A stretch of 64,000 nt of DNA from Gammaproteobacteria bacterium (lineage in GTDB: Bacteria; Pseudomonadota; Gammaproteobacteria; Pseudomonadales; Azotimanducaceae): positions 1 through 64,000 of the forward strand of contig JAPPGA010000063.1 of NCBI GenBank assembly GCA_028821515.1, given 5' to 3'. The notes beneath the pieces are model-generated. The model had not been told where the DNA came from, searched no databases, and was given only the letters and a program-made list of their open reading frames with translations. Shown piece by piece: positions 9,614 to 19,528 of this stretch. How positions within the stretch are numbered: the first letter of the stretch is position 1; each line of letters starts with the position of its first letter. The translations under genes and the position numbers were made by a program.

Positions 9614-12600
9614 TGTGTCGCCTCCTTCAACGGCTGGAGCAGGTCTTGCGCGAGGGAATCGAGCTCTTTGCCGAACGGGTCGAGGCCGAACACCAGCTCG
9701 TGATACGCGTCCAAGCCGTCGTCGTAGCCACGCGACCAGATGTCTTCGAAATTTGAACCGCTTATCCGTGCCAGGGACGTGGCGGGAAAAAACGGCAGCA
9801 ACCTACGTTGTCCGTCGCGCCACACTTCGATCCACCTACGCAGGTGGGACCGTGCTTCGTCAGGATCGGGCCCCGTCAGGACCGACTGCTTGACGTCTCC
9901 TTGCAGGCTCAGCAAGTGCGCCGTGACGCAGCGTTCGGTTTGGCACGTCAGTGCCAGCAGAAGGAGCCAGGCCTCGACCTGGTCCTTGGGGCGCAGGCGG
10001 CCCACCCGGCGCCAAAGGAGTGCATTGTTTTCGGCATGGACCCGCGGGACCCGGCCAATGATCCGGTTGCCACCCAACGTGATGTCCACTGCGACGTCAG
10101 CCCTGTAGTCTTCGTACGGCTTCAGCGCCGTCGCGAAACCCTCGACTTCCTGTGCTTTCTCGCGAAACTGGATGCGGCCAAGGTTGCCGGGAGGAAGCTG
10201 GCCGGTGGCGGCCAGCAGTGCATAGTCGTCATTCGCCTGCCGCATCTCGAACAGTTTCTGTCTCAGCTCCCATGTTTCGAGGCCGTCCAGCTCGAATGGC
10301 TCATGCTCGTTCAGTTCGCCATCCTCTTCGCCGAGGTAAATGCCCAACCGGTTGCGGAGAAAGTACTTAGCGGGACTGGCTGAGAAGCGGATCAGGTCGT
10401 CGAGCTGCAGTTCTTCGGCCGGCGTCGCGGCGGCATGCGTCGCGGGTGGCAACGTCCCGGAAAAACGCCGGGGATGCGTGCCCCCGCCTCCGGCCACATC
10501 GGCTGCGTTGGCCATCGCTTGCGAATAGCTGAAGAGATTCGGTTCTGCCGAAGTGAAATATCGACGGCTGAACGGTTGCAGCGGGTGGTGGATTTCCAAA
10601 TCCTCGTCCTCTGGAAAGCGCCCGTGGAGGTAGTCAGTCAGTTCGCTCACGACGGTGGATGGAGGGATCGGCTTGTCCTCCATCAGGTCCCTGCCGGTGT
10701 AGCTGACGAGGAAACAGCGTCGCGCGGCGAGCAGCGCCTCGAGAAACGCGAAACGGTTTTCATCGCGCACATCGCGGTCACCGGGTTGTCGCGCGCTCTC
10801 GCCGAAGAGGCGATCCATGAAGTCGAACAAGGCGGGTGGGGGCAGGCGTGGAAACGCACCGTCATTCATGCCGAGGACGCAGACGACCTTTGCGGGGAAG
10901 ATCTGACCCGTCGCTAGGCTTGCGACCGTCACGCCGTCCGCCAGCCGGGGCGTGGCGCGGGAGTCAACGCGCGCCCGGCGCACGAGGGATTCGCGCAGCA
11001 CCTCGAACGGGACCGGAATGTCGCCGCCGGCGATCGCGCACTCGCCAGCGAAGTCGTCGATCAGGCGTGAAATGGATTCGATTTCGCGCACCGAATCCGG
11101 GTCGTAATGCGGCTGGCGGACAAAGAACCGACTGAGAACCTCGGCATGCAGACGTTCCGCCCAGGCATCGGGCGTGTGTTCATCGGCGGCCCAAGTATTC
11201 AGTTCCGAGGCGAGTTCGCAGTAATGGAGGAAACGCCCCAGGCGCTCGTAGTCGCCCGCACCGGCCTGATAGCCCCACCGGTCCAGGCCGCACGGTACTA
11301 CACCATTCACGAGCACATCTTCATCGGGTATCGCGTACCCGAGCAAAAGCCGCCGCAGACCATGCTCCCAATTGTTGTGGATGGGTGCGGACACGCCCTG
11401 TTCGATGCAGTGCGTGGCATCCATGCCCCAACGGATGCGAGCCTGTTGTACCCATTCACGAACGCGGCCCAGGTCGCCTTCCTCGAGGCCGAAACTCTCC
11501 CGTACGGACGCGGCCCGCAGCGGCGCGAGCATTTGGCTGGCGGTGTAGCGCGACCCGGCCAGCGCGAGAAGGTCGAGGAACGCGTTGATGGCCGTGCCGA
11601 TCCTGGCGCGCTGTCTGCCGATATTGAACGGAATCGTGTCCGCGGCGCCGAAGACCGCTTCCACAACGGGGGCGTAGGCATCGAGGTCCGGCGTAAGCAC
11701 GAGGACGTCAGCGGGCTGGATATCCGGATGACGGTCGAACAGGCCCAGGAGGCGGTCGTGCAGGACTTCTAACTCGCGCGTAGCCGAATGACAGGCGTGG
11801 ACCTGGATGGTGTCGTCTGGGCCGACATGCGCTGCCGCACTGTCCGCGCCGGTCGAAATACGTCTGACGATGTCCCGCTGCACTGACCCGAGCCGTGTGT
11901 CGTTGGCATCGCCATAGGTTTCACGGTCGACAGTTGCCGGGGCCTTTTCAACAAGCGCCTGCATGTCGCGCGCCAGCCTGCCCCAGGTGGCGACCAGTTC
12001 GTTTCCCTCGGCGTAGTAGCCGTCCGTGTCGGCGTGTGGGTGGTCCCCTTTCCAGAAGGCGCGAGTGGGGCTCAGCAGGAATATGTGGACATCCATGACG
12101 ATGGAGATATGACGCAACAAGGCAAGATAGGAAGGCGAGAGCGTGGCGATGCCGAACAGGTACACCCTGGGGCGTCCTGACCGGGATTCGCGCGCGCCAA
12201 CGGCTTGGCCGTACGCCGCTACCGCATCAACCCAGTGGGTCGCATCGGGAATGTCGGCCGTGACTAGTGACCAGAGGCGAACATGCCAATCGGTCGAATT
12301 ATCGGCGTTCCAGACACCGTGCCGGAACACCATGCAACGGTCGTAGGCGGCAGCCAGCTTGTCGGCGAGTTCGAACCGTTTTCGGGAATCGCTGTCCGCC
12401 AGGTAGTCTTTGACTGGATCGTCGCCGTCCCAGCGGCAGAGTACGTCGAATATCCGCCACCGCAGGACGGCCGGTTCGAACGCCGACTCCAGCGGGAGGT
12501 CCGGCAGGGCCTCGCGCATCACGGACCAGGCGAACTCTGCCGGCAGCTCGATCCTGAGATGCCCGGCCACGCCGAGGCGCTTGGCCAATTCAAGCCGGAG

Positions 12601-12732
12601 CCATTCGCCCAGCAATGGATGCGGCACTACGACGCGCTCGGCGTCGAGGGGATCCGCGGGATGCTTGCGCATGTCCTTCGCCAGCCATTCGGCGAGGACT
12701 TCCATGCGGTTGGACGCGTGTACGTGGATCAT
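9610..12732 (-). CDS. recC: Exodeoxyribonuclease V subunit gamma, RecC
   Basis: 1040 residues. RecC is the scaffold that splits the duplex with its pin and scans for Chi with an inactivated helicase/nuclease fold. The N-terminus shows the family pattern [12 protein letters not shown] then [20 protein letters not shown]. The inner segment [20 protein letters not shown] and the later [14 protein letters not shown] are also characteristic. The family's helicase motifs are degenerate, as expected for RecC. Somewhat shorter than the 1122 residues in E. coli. It is the first gene of the recC-recB-recD operon, with no recognisable thyA, ppdC or ptr homologue next to it as in E. coli. Confidence 0.95.
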   Translation of the reverse strand: MIHVHASNRMEVLAEWLAKDMRKHPADPLDAERVVVPHPLLGEWLRLELAKRLGVAGHLRIELPAEFAWSVMREALPDLPLESAFEPAVLRWRIFDVLCRWDGDDPVKDYLADSDSRKRFELADKLAAAYDRCMVFRHGVWNADNSTDWHVRLWSLVTADIPDATHWVDAVAAYGQAVGARESRSGRPRVYLFGIATLSPSYLALLRHISIVMDVHIFLLSPTRAFWKGDHPHADTDGYYAEGNELVATWGRLARDMQALVEKAPATVDRETYGDANDTRLGSVQRDIVRRISTGADSAAAHVGPDDTIQVHACHSATRELEVLHDRLLGLFDRHPDIQPADVLVLTPDLDAYAPVVEAVFGAADTIPFNIGRQRARIGTAINAFLDLLALAGSRYTASQMLAPLRAASVRESFGLEEGDLGRVREWVQQARIRWGMDATHCIEQGVSAPIHNNWEHGLRRLLLGYAIPDEDVLVNGVVPCGLDRWGYQAGAGDYERLGRFLHYCELASELNTWAADEHTPDAWAERLHAEVLSRFFVRQPHYDPDSVREIESISRLIDDFAGECAIAGGDIPVPFEVLRESLVRRARVDSRATPRLADGVTVASLATGQIFPAKVVCVLGMNDGAFPRLPPPALFDFMDRLFGESARQPGDRDVRDENRFAFLEALLAARRCFLVSYTGRDLMEDKPIPPSTVVSELTDYLHGRFPEDEDLEIHHPLQPFSRRYFTSAEPNLFSYSQAMANAADVAGGGGTHPRRFSGTLPPATHAAATPAEELQLDDLIRFSASPAKYFLRNRLGIYLGEEDGELNEHEPFELDGLETWELRQKLFEMRQANDDYALLAATGQLPPGNLGRIQFREKAQEVEGFATALKPYEDYRADVAVDITLGGNRIIGRVPRVHAENNALLWRRVGRLRPKDQVEAWLLLLALTCQTERCVTAHLLSLQGDVKQSVLTGPDPDEARSHLRRWIEVWRDGQRRLLPFFPATSLARISGSNFEDIWSRGYDDGLDAYHELVFGLDPFGKELDSLAQDLLQPLKEATQ

Positions 12733-12839
12733 CTTCCGCGGCGGTCTATGTCACCAGGGTGCGGAGAATGGTCGGGGCGCATCGGGGCATTGTATGTCGC
12801 GTTGGCGTGGCCGTGGCGTCGATTACGGCGGAGAAAGCC

Positions 12840-13721
12840 TCAGTCCATCCTCTGCAGTACATTCGCCGGCGAGTACTGGTCCGTCAGGGGCCGTCGATCC
12901 CGGTTCCAGTCCTGGGCGCGGTCGAACCGGCGCGGATAGCTCGTGATGGGGACGCCGTAGGGCGCGAGGCGCTGGCGCCAGGATCGGGCCGCCCGCCTGA
13001 GTGTCGCGTTGTCCGGTAGCGGCATGATCGAAGCCAGCACGATGCGGTTGGCGCTCTCCCGGATGGTGAAGTTCAGGAACGGCCCGAAAGCGCGGTAGTA
13101 AGTCTCCGACTCGTGGTCGTAGAGCCGGCTGGTGGCGAAAGTGTTCGCCACGAGTACCCCGTTGGGTGTGAGCAGCCGTCGCGTCTCCTGCAGGTACTCA
13201 AGCGTCATCAGGTGTTCGGGAATGTAGTCGCCGTCGAAAGTGTCGAGCAGGATCAACTCGTAGCGTTTCCCGTCGCGCAGCGCACGTCGCGTGAAGACGC
13301 GCGCGTCCCGGACGAAGACCCTGGTGTTCCCCGCCGCGCGGAAGTCGAAGAACCGGTCGGCCACGGATACTACCGCCGGGGCGATCTCGACGACATCGAT
13401 GCGTGCCTCGGGCAGTAGTTCGGCGAGTGCCCTGGGCAGGGTGCCGCCGCCGAGCCCCGTGATCAGGACGCTCTCGGGCTCCGGCGTCAGCAGGAGCGAG
13501 GCCATCATCATGCGGGTGTACTGCAGTGCCATCTTTTTCGGCGCCCGCTCGTCGATGCAGGACTGCCGCCGCCGTTCGCTCCGTACGGCAAACTGCATGC
13601 ACAGGAAGCCGTCTTCCCGGGTCACGAGAATCTTTCCGTAGAGCGACGGTTCTTCGTGGATGACTTCGGCGTGCGGGAAGATGCAGGCGAGTCCCAGTAC
13701 GAGCGCCAGCGCCGGCTTCAT
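12840..13721 (-). CDS. Spermidine synthase-like methyltransferase-fold protein with signal peptide
   Basis: 293 residues with a hydrophobic N-terminus (MKPALALVLGLACIFPHAEV) that looks like a signal peptide or anchor. It then has a polyamine aminopropyltransferase fold: ITGLGGGTLPRALAEL is the nucleotide-binding loop, VDVVEIAPAVV the acidic residue after strand 2, and LILLDTFDGD matches the gate loop with both Asp residues. In many bacteria this domain is fused to an eight-helix membrane domain. Here the membrane part is the overlapping upstream gene, so the two probably act as one unit at the membrane. The true substrate of these membrane-linked enzymes is mostly unknown, and spermidine synthesis should not be assumed. 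Confidence 0.85.
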   Translation of the reverse strand: MKPALALVLGLACIFPHAEVIHEEPSLYGKILVTREDGFLCMQFAVRSERRRQSCIDERAPKKMALQYTRMMMASLLLTPEPESVLITGLGGGTLPRALAELLPEARIDVVEIAPAVVSVADRFFDFRAAGNTRVFVRDARVFTRRALRDGKRYELILLDTFDGDYIPEHLMTLEYLQETRRLLTPNGVLVANTFATSRLYDHESETYYRAFGPFLNFTIRESANRIVLASIMPLPDNATLRRAARSWRQRLAPYGVPITSYPRRFDRAQDWNRDRRPLTDQYSPANVLQRMD

Positions 13722-14347
13722 TCAGTCCGTCCCGCGGCGAAAGCCAGGCATGCGAGCAGGGCGAGCGCGCCCGCGAGCATCGCCACGATGGTGTTCAGTT
13801 CGAACCAGAGCACGAAGTAGAACGATGTCCCGAGGGTGCCGAGGGCGCTGCCGAAAGTGGAGACGAAATACAGGGTGCCAGCCACGCGGCCGGACTCTTC
13901 GGTCGCCTTCACGAGCAGGCGCACGGCGTATGGCGAGATCATGCCGAGAATGATCGTCGGCGGCATGAACAGCACCAGTGAAGCGAGCAGCGATCCGTAG
14001 CGGGGATCTTCCACGCGGTCGAAGATCCAGGACATCGCGGGTTCGGCGATCAGCACAAGCGGGCAGACCAGAACGCCGGCACCGATCAGTATCAGCCCGA
14101 GCTTGCGCAGGTTCGGGCGCCTGAGGGAGAGATATCCGCCGAGCAGGTAGCCCGCCGAGAGCGCCAGCATGAAGACGGTGATGATGCTGCCCCAGACGTA
14201 GATGCTGCCGCCGAAGTAGGGGGCCAGCACCCGGCCTCCCAGCAGTTCGAGGGACATGATCACAAAACCGCCCCCGAAGGCGAGGACGTTGACGACAACG
14301 GTTCTCATGGTTCTGGATTGCCCCGGCGGTGCGGGGTCACGTCCCAT
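13718..14347 (-). CDS. Membrane domain of fused-MFS/spermidine synthase type, encoded separately
   Basis: 209 residues (or 196 from the ATG at 14308, where the hydrophobic part begins MRTVVVNVLAFGGG). Six to seven membrane helices. GGRVLAPYFGGSIYVWGSII and MISPYAVRLLVKATEESGRV are characteristic of the membrane half of fused MFS/spermidine synthase proteins. Its stop overlaps the ATG of the soluble enzyme half (ATGA), consistent with a two-subunit version of the usual fusion. The start is uncertain: GGAG sits only three bases from the 14347 ATG. A ten-base gap separates it from the enoyl-CoA hydratase gene upstream. Confidence 0.85.
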   Translation of the reverse strand: MGRDPAPPGQSRTMRTVVVNVLAFGGGFVIMSLELLGGRVLAPYFGGSIYVWGSIITVFMLALSAGYLLGGYLSLRRPNLRKLGLILIGAGVLVCPLVLIAEPAMSWIFDRVEDPRYGSLLASLVLFMPPTIILGMISPYAVRLLVKATEESGRVAGTLYFVSTFGSALGTLGTSFYFVLWFELNTIVAMLAGALALLACLAFAAGRTE

Positions 14348-14356
14348 GGACTCCGG

Positions 14357-15124
14357 CTACCGGCCCTTCCACACAGGGGCTCGCTTTTCCGAGAACGCCT
14401 TCGCCCCTTCTGCGAAGTCTTCGCTGTGGAGCATCTCCCAGACGGACTGGTAGCGGTTCGCCATTGCCTCCGAGAGCGAGGGGATGTCGAGACTGCGGTA
14501 TACGACATCCTTGCTGGCCCGGACGGCCAGCGGCGCGCACCTTACGATCTGCGCCACCCACTTGCCGGTTTCTTCCATCAACTGGTCATGCGGCACCACG
14601 GCGTTGACGAACCCCAGTTCGTAGCCCTCCCGGGCGGTGATGTGCCGTCCTGTCAGTATCATCCCGAGCGCACGTTTCGACCCGATCATCCGGGGCAGTC
14701 GCTGCAGGCCACCGCCGATCGCGCCGGTGCCGACGGTCGGTTCCGGCAGTCCGAGTACGGCGTCCTCCGAAGCGATGATGAGGTCGCAGGCAAGTGCTAC
14801 CTCGAGACCGCCGCCCAGGGCGAAGCCGTTCACCGCGGCGACGAGGGGTTTGGTCAGGTCGAACCGGGAAGTCAGGCCGCCGAACCCGCCCGAGGTGCGA
14901 AAAGGCTTGTTGCCCTCGGCCACGTAACGCAGGTCGTTCCCCGCGCAGAAGGCGCGACCGGCGCCGGTGACCACGGCCACCCACAGGTCGTCGTCGGCCG
15001 CGTAGTCGTCGAACACTGCACCGAGTTCCGCGCTGGCGGGCGGATGCAGCGCGTTCAGCCGTTCCGGCCGGTTAAGTGTGACCGTCAGGACGTGATCGGC
15101 CTTTTCGACTGTGCAGAATTCCAT
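14357..15124 (-). CDS. Enoyl-CoA hydratase/isomerase family protein
   Basis: 255 residues, crotonase fold. It probably hydrates trans-2-enoyl-CoA in fatty-acid or amino-acid breakdown. The oxyanion-hole segment GAGRAFCAGNDL is present. Both glutamates used by true hydratases appear to be kept: one in FALGGGLEVALACDLI and one in LGLPEPTVG. The following IGGGLQRLPRMIGSKRALGM is typical of the family. Substrate chain length cannot be told. It is the first gene of a co-directional run leading into the spermidine-synthase-like pair, with apbE divergent across a 155-bp gap. Confidence 0.9.
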   Translation of the reverse strand: MEFCTVEKADHVLTVTLNRPERLNALHPPASAELGAVFDDYAADDDLWVAVVTGAGRAFCAGNDLRYVAEGNKPFRTSGGFGGLTSRFDLTKPLVAAVNGFALGGGLEVALACDLIIASEDAVLGLPEPTVGTGAIGGGLQRLPRMIGSKRALGMILTGRHITAREGYELGFVNAVVPHDQLMEETGKWVAQIVRCAPLAVRASKDVVYRSLDIPSLSEAMANRYQSVWEMLHSEDFAEGAKAFSEKRAPVWKGR

Positions 15125-15279
15125 TTTGCTACTCTCTCATTGGATTCGGTCCGCACGCCGGCTGCATACAAGGTCGAGGGTTCCCCCTGTCCGGCAGCGG
15201 CACGTTCGGCGGACGCTAAGTTTGTCCGTCGGGTTCGATCATCGTCAACCGCTTCGACGGTTGGCCTGAGGATTCACGC

Positions 15280-16296
15280 TTGTTCACGTCCCTGCTGCAT
15301 TTGCGACACGAGATGTTGAAGGTTGTGCACGTACTGGTTTTCGCGGTGTTGGCCAGTGGTTGCGGCGGCGTCGACTTTTATTCCGTGGACGGGAAGACGA
15401 TGGGGACGTCCTATCGTGTTGTCGCGCGATGTCCCGAGGCCCTCGATTCGGCCCACATCGATGCCGTTCTTGCCGGGGTCAATGCCTCGATGTCGAACTG
15501 GGACGGCGATTCGGAGGTGTCGCGATTCAATGCCTCGCCCGTCGGCGAATGGATGACTTTGTCGCCGCCCCTCGCCGAGGTCGTGGAGACGGCGCTGGCG
15601 CTGAGCGGCATGTCCGACGGCGCCTTCGACGTGACCGTGGGCGCGCTGGTCGATGCCTGGGGATTCGGTCCCGCCCCCGCGCGCGGTTTTCCCGACGATA
15701 TGGAAATCGAGGCGGCGCTCGCACGCACGGGATACCGGCACCTGGAACTCGTGGACAGCCGGTTGCGCAAGACGCGGGACGTGCGTATCGACCTGTCGGC
15801 CATTGCCAAGGGCTACGGGGTGGACGCGATGGCAGCGGCCGTCGCGGGCCAGGGATGTACCGACTACCTCGTGGAAATCGGTGGGGAAGTCCGGGTGCAG
15901 GGACACAGTCCGCGGGGCCGTCCCTGGCGGCTAGGCATCGAAGCGCCGGACGGAAGCGGTTCGGCGCATCGGATCGTGGCGATGGACAAGGGCGCGATCG
16001 CCACATCGGGGGACTACCGGAACTTCTTCGAGCGCGATGGGAAGCGGTACTCGCACGCCATCGACCCGCGCCTGGGAACGCCGGTGGAACATGTCCTGGC
16101 ATCCGCGACGGTGGTACACGCCTCGGCGATGTGGGCGGACGGATATGCGACCCTGATCGCCGTCCTTGGCCCGGAGGCGGGCCTCGCGTTCGCCGAGTCC
16201 CGGGATTTGGCCGCGTACCTGCTGGTGCGCCGGGAAGAGGGTCTCGAGCCGCGCTCGACGACGGCGATGGCAGCGTTTCTCGCGTCTGAAGACTGA
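15280..16296 (+). CDS. apbE: FAD:protein FMN transferase (ApbE), lipoprotein
   Basis: 338 residues. ApbE transfers FMN from FAD to threonine residues of membrane flavoproteins such as RnfG or NqrC, on the periplasmic side. The N-terminus is a lipoprotein signal with lipobox LASGC. Family motifs: GTSYRVVA, SNWDGDSEVSRFN, the core DLSAIAKGYGVD, then EIGGEVRVQGHSPRGRPW and HAIDPRLGTPV. The TTG at 15280 is preferred because TGAGGA lies seven bases upstream, while the internal ATG at 15313 has no such site but would also give a good signal peptide. No Rnf, Nqr or nosR target gene is present nearby. Confidence 0.92.
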   Translation: MFTSLLHLRHEMLKVVHVLVFAVLASGCGGVDFYSVDGKTMGTSYRVVARCPEALDSAHIDAVLAGVNASMSNWDGDSEVSRFNASPVGEWMTLSPPLAEVVETALALSGMSDGAFDVTVGALVDAWGFGPAPARGFPDDMEIEAALARTGYRHLELVDSRLRKTRDVRIDLSAIAKGYGVDAMAAAVAGQGCTDYLVEIGGEVRVQGHSPRGRPWRLGIEAPDGSGSAHRIVAMDKGAIATSGDYRNFFERDGKRYSHAIDPRLGTPVEHVLASATVVHASAMWADGYATLIAVLGPEAGLAFAESRDLAAYLLVRREEGLEPRSTTAMAAFLASED

Positions 16297-16358
16297 CCAC
16301 CCAACGCACCACGGGTCGTTTTACAATCGGGCGAAAGTGCCTTGAACCAGGACCTCCT

Positions 16359-17585
16359 TTGTTTCGCCCCCTCGCCGTCAATGTCGGGCTCCGCTATGCG
16401 GCGAGCCGACGCCGTTTTGTTTCCTTCGTCGGCGTCGCGGCGCTGGCGGGGCTGGTGCTGTCGGTCGGTGTCCTGCTCTACGTGCAGGCGGTGGTGAGGG
16501 GGTTCGAGCGCGAACTGGAGGATCGGGTGTTGGGCGTCGTGCCGCATGTCACGCTGGTGGGGCGCAACGCGATTGCGGATTCCGACGCCGTCGCGGCGCG
16601 GCTCCTGGGCGTGCCTGGGGTGAAACATGTCGCACCCGTGACTTCAGGCGGGGTTCTCCTCTCCACCGGGACGGGTGTCGCCGTGGTCCGGTTGAAGGGT
16701 ATCGTCCCTGCGGACTACGAACCGGTGATCGGGCACTTCTTCGAAGCCGGAAGCCTGGACATCCTTCAGCCGGGAAGCTTCAACGTGGTGCTCGGACGCG
16801 GCGTCATGCAGCGATTGGGGCTCGAGCCGGGCGACGCCTTCACCGCGGTGATGCCGGACATGACGCCGACTCCGCTGGGAGTGTTCCCCGCGCGCAAACG
16901 GCTGCGTGCGGCCGGCACCCTGAGAACCTGGTCGCAGCTCGACGGCGAGGTCGCCTACACCCACATAAGGGACGCGCAGCGTCTTTTCCGGTCGCCCGGC
17001 AGCGCTGGCGCCCTGGAGTTGCGCATCGACGCCGTTCTCGAAGCGCCGGACGTGGCTTCGAGGGCGCTTGCGGTGGTCGGCACGGACAGGTTTACCGCCC
17101 GTACATGGCTGCGTTCGATGGGTCCCGTGTACCGGGCGATCCAGGTGACCAAGGGCATGCTGTTCCTGATCTTCTCGCTGCTCGTCGCCGTGGCCGCGTT
17201 CAACGTGGTGTCAGGCCTCGTCATGATCGTCAACGAACGCAGGGCGGACGTGGCGATCCTGCGCACGCTCGGCGCGCGTTCGGGCCTGATCGTGGGCGTA
17301 TTCGTTGTCCTTGGCCTGATGGTCTCGCTCGCGGGCGTCGGACTCGGGCTGGTGCTCGGACTGGGACTTGGCACCTTGACCGAGGACGGCTATCGCTGGG
17401 CGCAGGAAACCTGGAACATCGACCTGATGGGGGAGTACTTCGTGCACCAGTTGCCGGTGGAATTTGCTGTCTCGGATGTCGTTCGGGTGCTGGCCACGGC
17501 ATGCGGTCTCAGCCTGTTGGCGACCCTGTATCCGGCGTGGCGCGCGGGCCGGTTGCGTCCCGCCGAGGTGCTGCGCCATGAGTGA
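16359..17585 (+). CDS. lolC: Lipoprotein-releasing ABC transporter permease, LolC/LolE family
   Basis: 408 residues. It is part of the inner-membrane LolCDE machine that extracts mature lipoproteins and hands them to LolA. Topology is as expected: one N-terminal membrane helix (FVSFVGVAALAGLVLSVGVL), a large periplasmic domain (about 50-265), and three C-terminal helices of the FtsX type (LFLIFSLLVAVAAFNVVSGL, then a second and third). The short conserved stretch INERRADVAILRTLGARS appears here as VNERRADVAILRTLGARSG. Start is TTG with AGGACC a few bases upstream. It overlaps lolD by eight bases. Confidence 0.92.
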   Translation: MFRPLAVNVGLRYAASRRRFVSFVGVAALAGLVLSVGVLLYVQAVVRGFERELEDRVLGVVPHVTLVGRNAIADSDAVAARLLGVPGVKHVAPVTSGGVLLSTGTGVAVVRLKGIVPADYEPVIGHFFEAGSLDILQPGSFNVVLGRGVMQRLGLEPGDAFTAVMPDMTPTPLGVFPARKRLRAAGTLRTWSQLDGEVAYTHIRDAQRLFRSPGSAGALELRIDAVLEAPDVASRALAVVGTDRFTARTWLRSMGPVYRAIQVTKGMLFLIFSLLVAVAAFNVVSGLVMIVNERRADVAILRTLGARSGLIVGVFVVLGLMVSLAGVGLGLVLGLGLGTLTEDGYRWAQETWNIDLMGEYFVHQLPVEFAVSDVVRVLATACGLSLLATLYPAWRAGRLRPAEVLRHE

Positions 17586-18255
17586 CGTGACGCCGCTTCG
17601 CGGCACGAACCTTGCCAAGGCCTATTCGCAGGGGAGTGCCCGGATCGAAGTGCTTGCCGCCGCCGAGATCGATGTCGCGGCCGGCGAGCGGCTGGCCATC
17701 GTGGGCCAGTCCGGTTCGGGGAAGAGCACCCTGCTGCATATCCTGGCCGGTTTGCTGGATCCCGATGCCGGCAGCGTGCATGTGATGGGCGAAGACCTCA
17801 CCGCCGCGAACCCGGCACGGCGGGCGGAACTGCGCAATGCCCACATGGGGTTCGTGTACCAGTTCCACCACCTTTTGCCGGAGTTCACGGCCCTGGAGAA
17901 CGTCGCCATGCCGAGGCTTGTCGCGGGCGCGGCCATGCGAGAAGTGGCGGACGATACGCTGGCGCTGCTTGACTCCGTGGGACTGTCGGCGCGCGCGGGC
18001 CACCGTCCCCACGAACTCTCCGGGGGCGAACGCCAGCGCGTGGCAGTCGCCCGTGCGCTGGCGGGGAAGCCGCGCGTCGTGCTTGCCGACGAACCGACGG
18101 GCAATCTCGACCGCCGCAGCGCCGAGCGCGTGCTGGAAGCCATCGACCATCTCGTGGCGGCCACGGGGACGGCTTTCGTGGTGGTCAGCCACGACGAGGC
18201 CCTGGCCGCGCGCGTCGACCGCACGCTCGTGCTGCGGGACGGCGTCCTTTCCTGA
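17578..18255 (+). CDS. lolD: Lipoprotein-releasing ABC transporter ATP-binding protein LolD
   Basis: 225 residues. The ATPase of the LolCDE complex. Walker A GQSGSGKST, Q-loop YQFHHLLPEFTALENV, signature LSGGERQRVAVARAL, Walker B VVLADEPTGNLD and H-loop VVSHD are all intact. The HHLLPEF segment after the Q-loop is typical of LolD. The frame stays open upstream inside lolC; the ATG at 17578 (MSDVTPLRGTNLAKAY) gives the standard length and overlaps the end of lolC, which fits coupled translation of the three subunits. Confidence 0.95.
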   Translation: MSDVTPLRGTNLAKAYSQGSARIEVLAAAEIDVAAGERLAIVGQSGSGKSTLLHILAGLLDPDAGSVHVMGEDLTAANPARRAELRNAHMGFVYQFHHLLPEFTALENVAMPRLVAGAAMREVADDTLALLDSVGLSARAGHRPHELSGGERQRVAVARALAGKPRVVLADEPTGNLDRRSAERVLEAIDHLVAATGTAFVVVSHDEALAARVDRTLVLRDGVLS

Positions 18256-18267
18256 GGCGCGGGCCTT

Positions 18268-19491
18268 GTGACGAACCTGCGCAACATGCTCTGGATGGCG
18301 CGCCGCTACCTGACGTCGCGCCGCCACCAGTACGCGTCCTTCGTCAACTGGGTGTCCTTCACCGGCCTGGCGCTCGGGGTTATGGTCCTGACCGTGGTGG
18401 TCAGCGTGATGAACGGTTTCGACCGCGAGTTGAAGTCCCGGCTGCTTGGCTCGATTCCTCACGCGGTGGCGCTTCCACCCCCGGGCCAGGTTATCGACCA
18501 GCGGTACGAACCGGCGTTTTCGGATGGCGTCGTCCACGTCACCCGGTTATTCCAGGGGCCTGCCATGATTTCCCGTGGCGGTGTCGTGACCGACCTGGCG
18601 CTGCTCGGCGTGGACGCGGGAGAGGCGGGCGGCCTGGACCTGATCGCTGACAGCATCGTCGAGGGATCGCTCGACGAGGCGTTCGAGGGCCACGGGGGAA
18701 TCCTGCTCGGGGCGCCACTGGCACGGGCCCTGGGCCTGGGTCTCGGCGACGCCGTCGCGCTGGTCCTGATGGTCCCGGCGGCAAACGGTGCGCTTCCGCG
18801 GATTGAGCGCTTCACGCTTCGCGCCACTTTCGAGGTCGGCGCGGAACCGGATGTGAGCCTGGCTGTCGTTCGATTCGACGACATCGAACGGCGAGGGCTC
18901 GCCGCCAGCGGTGTTGCGGGTTGGCGCTTGGTGTTCTTGGATCCCATGGATGTCCCGATGATCGAGGCAGACCTGCGCGCGGCGCTGCCGGCGGGCTGGA
19001 GGCTCATGACCTGGATGGACGGCTACGGCGAACTGTTCCGGGCCGTTGGACTGGAAAAGACGTTGATGTTCGTTTCTCTCGCCCTGGTCGTCGCCATCGC
19101 GGCCTTCAACATCGTGTCCGGCCAGACCATGCTGGTCAACGACAAGCGACGCGATATCGCGATGCTCACCACCATGGGCGCGCCGTCGCGGTTTCTGGTG
19201 GAGGTGTTTCTCATCCAGGGGTTCGCCGTCGCAGTCCTCGCGATTTGCGCAGGGCTGGTCGCGGGGGTTCTGATCGCCTGGAATGTCGATCCGGTTGTCT
19301 TGGCCATCGAGTGGCTGACCGGGCAGAACATTCTCTCCGGTACGGGTTTCGGACGGATGCCCTCGGTCGTGCTGGCCGGCGACCTGGCAGTTATCGCGGC
19401 GTTGTCGTTCGGCCTGTGCTTCCTCGCCGTATTGCGGCCTGCGTTGAAGGCCGTCGACGAGAATCCGGCCCAGGCGCTTCACGAGGGTTAA
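18268..19491 (+). CDS. lolE: Lipoprotein-releasing ABC transporter permease, second LolC/LolE subunit
   Basis: 407 residues with the same layout as the gene two positions upstream. It has an N-terminal helix after NMLWMARRYLTSRRHQYASF, a periplasmic domain, and three C-terminal helices. VNDKRRDIAMLTTMGAPSRF is the coupling segment for LolD. Start is GTG, 12 bases after the lolD stop, with GAGG further upstream. The order permease-ATPase-permease matches lolCDE. Which permease is LolC and which LolE in function cannot be decided by eye. Confidence 0.9.
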   Translation: MTNLRNMLWMARRYLTSRRHQYASFVNWVSFTGLALGVMVLTVVVSVMNGFDRELKSRLLGSIPHAVALPPPGQVIDQRYEPAFSDGVVHVTRLFQGPAMISRGGVVTDLALLGVDAGEAGGLDLIADSIVEGSLDEAFEGHGGILLGAPLARALGLGLGDAVALVLMVPAANGALPRIERFTLRATFEVGAEPDVSLAVVRFDDIERRGLAASGVAGWRLVFLDPMDVPMIEADLRAALPAGWRLMTWMDGYGELFRAVGLEKTLMFVSLALVVAIAAFNIVSGQTMLVNDKRRDIAMLTTMGAPSRFLVEVFLIQGFAVAVLAICAGLVAGVLIAWNVDPVVLAIEWLTGQNILSGTGFGRMPSVVLAGDLAVIAALSFGLCFLAVLRPALKAVDENPAQALHEG

Positions 19492-19528
19492 GTCCCGCCC
19501 GCCTTGCCCGGCCAGGTAACGGCGACCG

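Noticed and set aside
7883-9703. 606-codon plus-strand ORF opposite recB
   Set aside because: It lies wholly antisense to conserved recB domains, has no family resemblance, and long antisense frames are expected in GC-rich coding sequence.
15527-16381. 284-codon minus-strand ORF opposite apbE
   Set aside because: Mirror frame of apbE, dominated by Arg and Pro.
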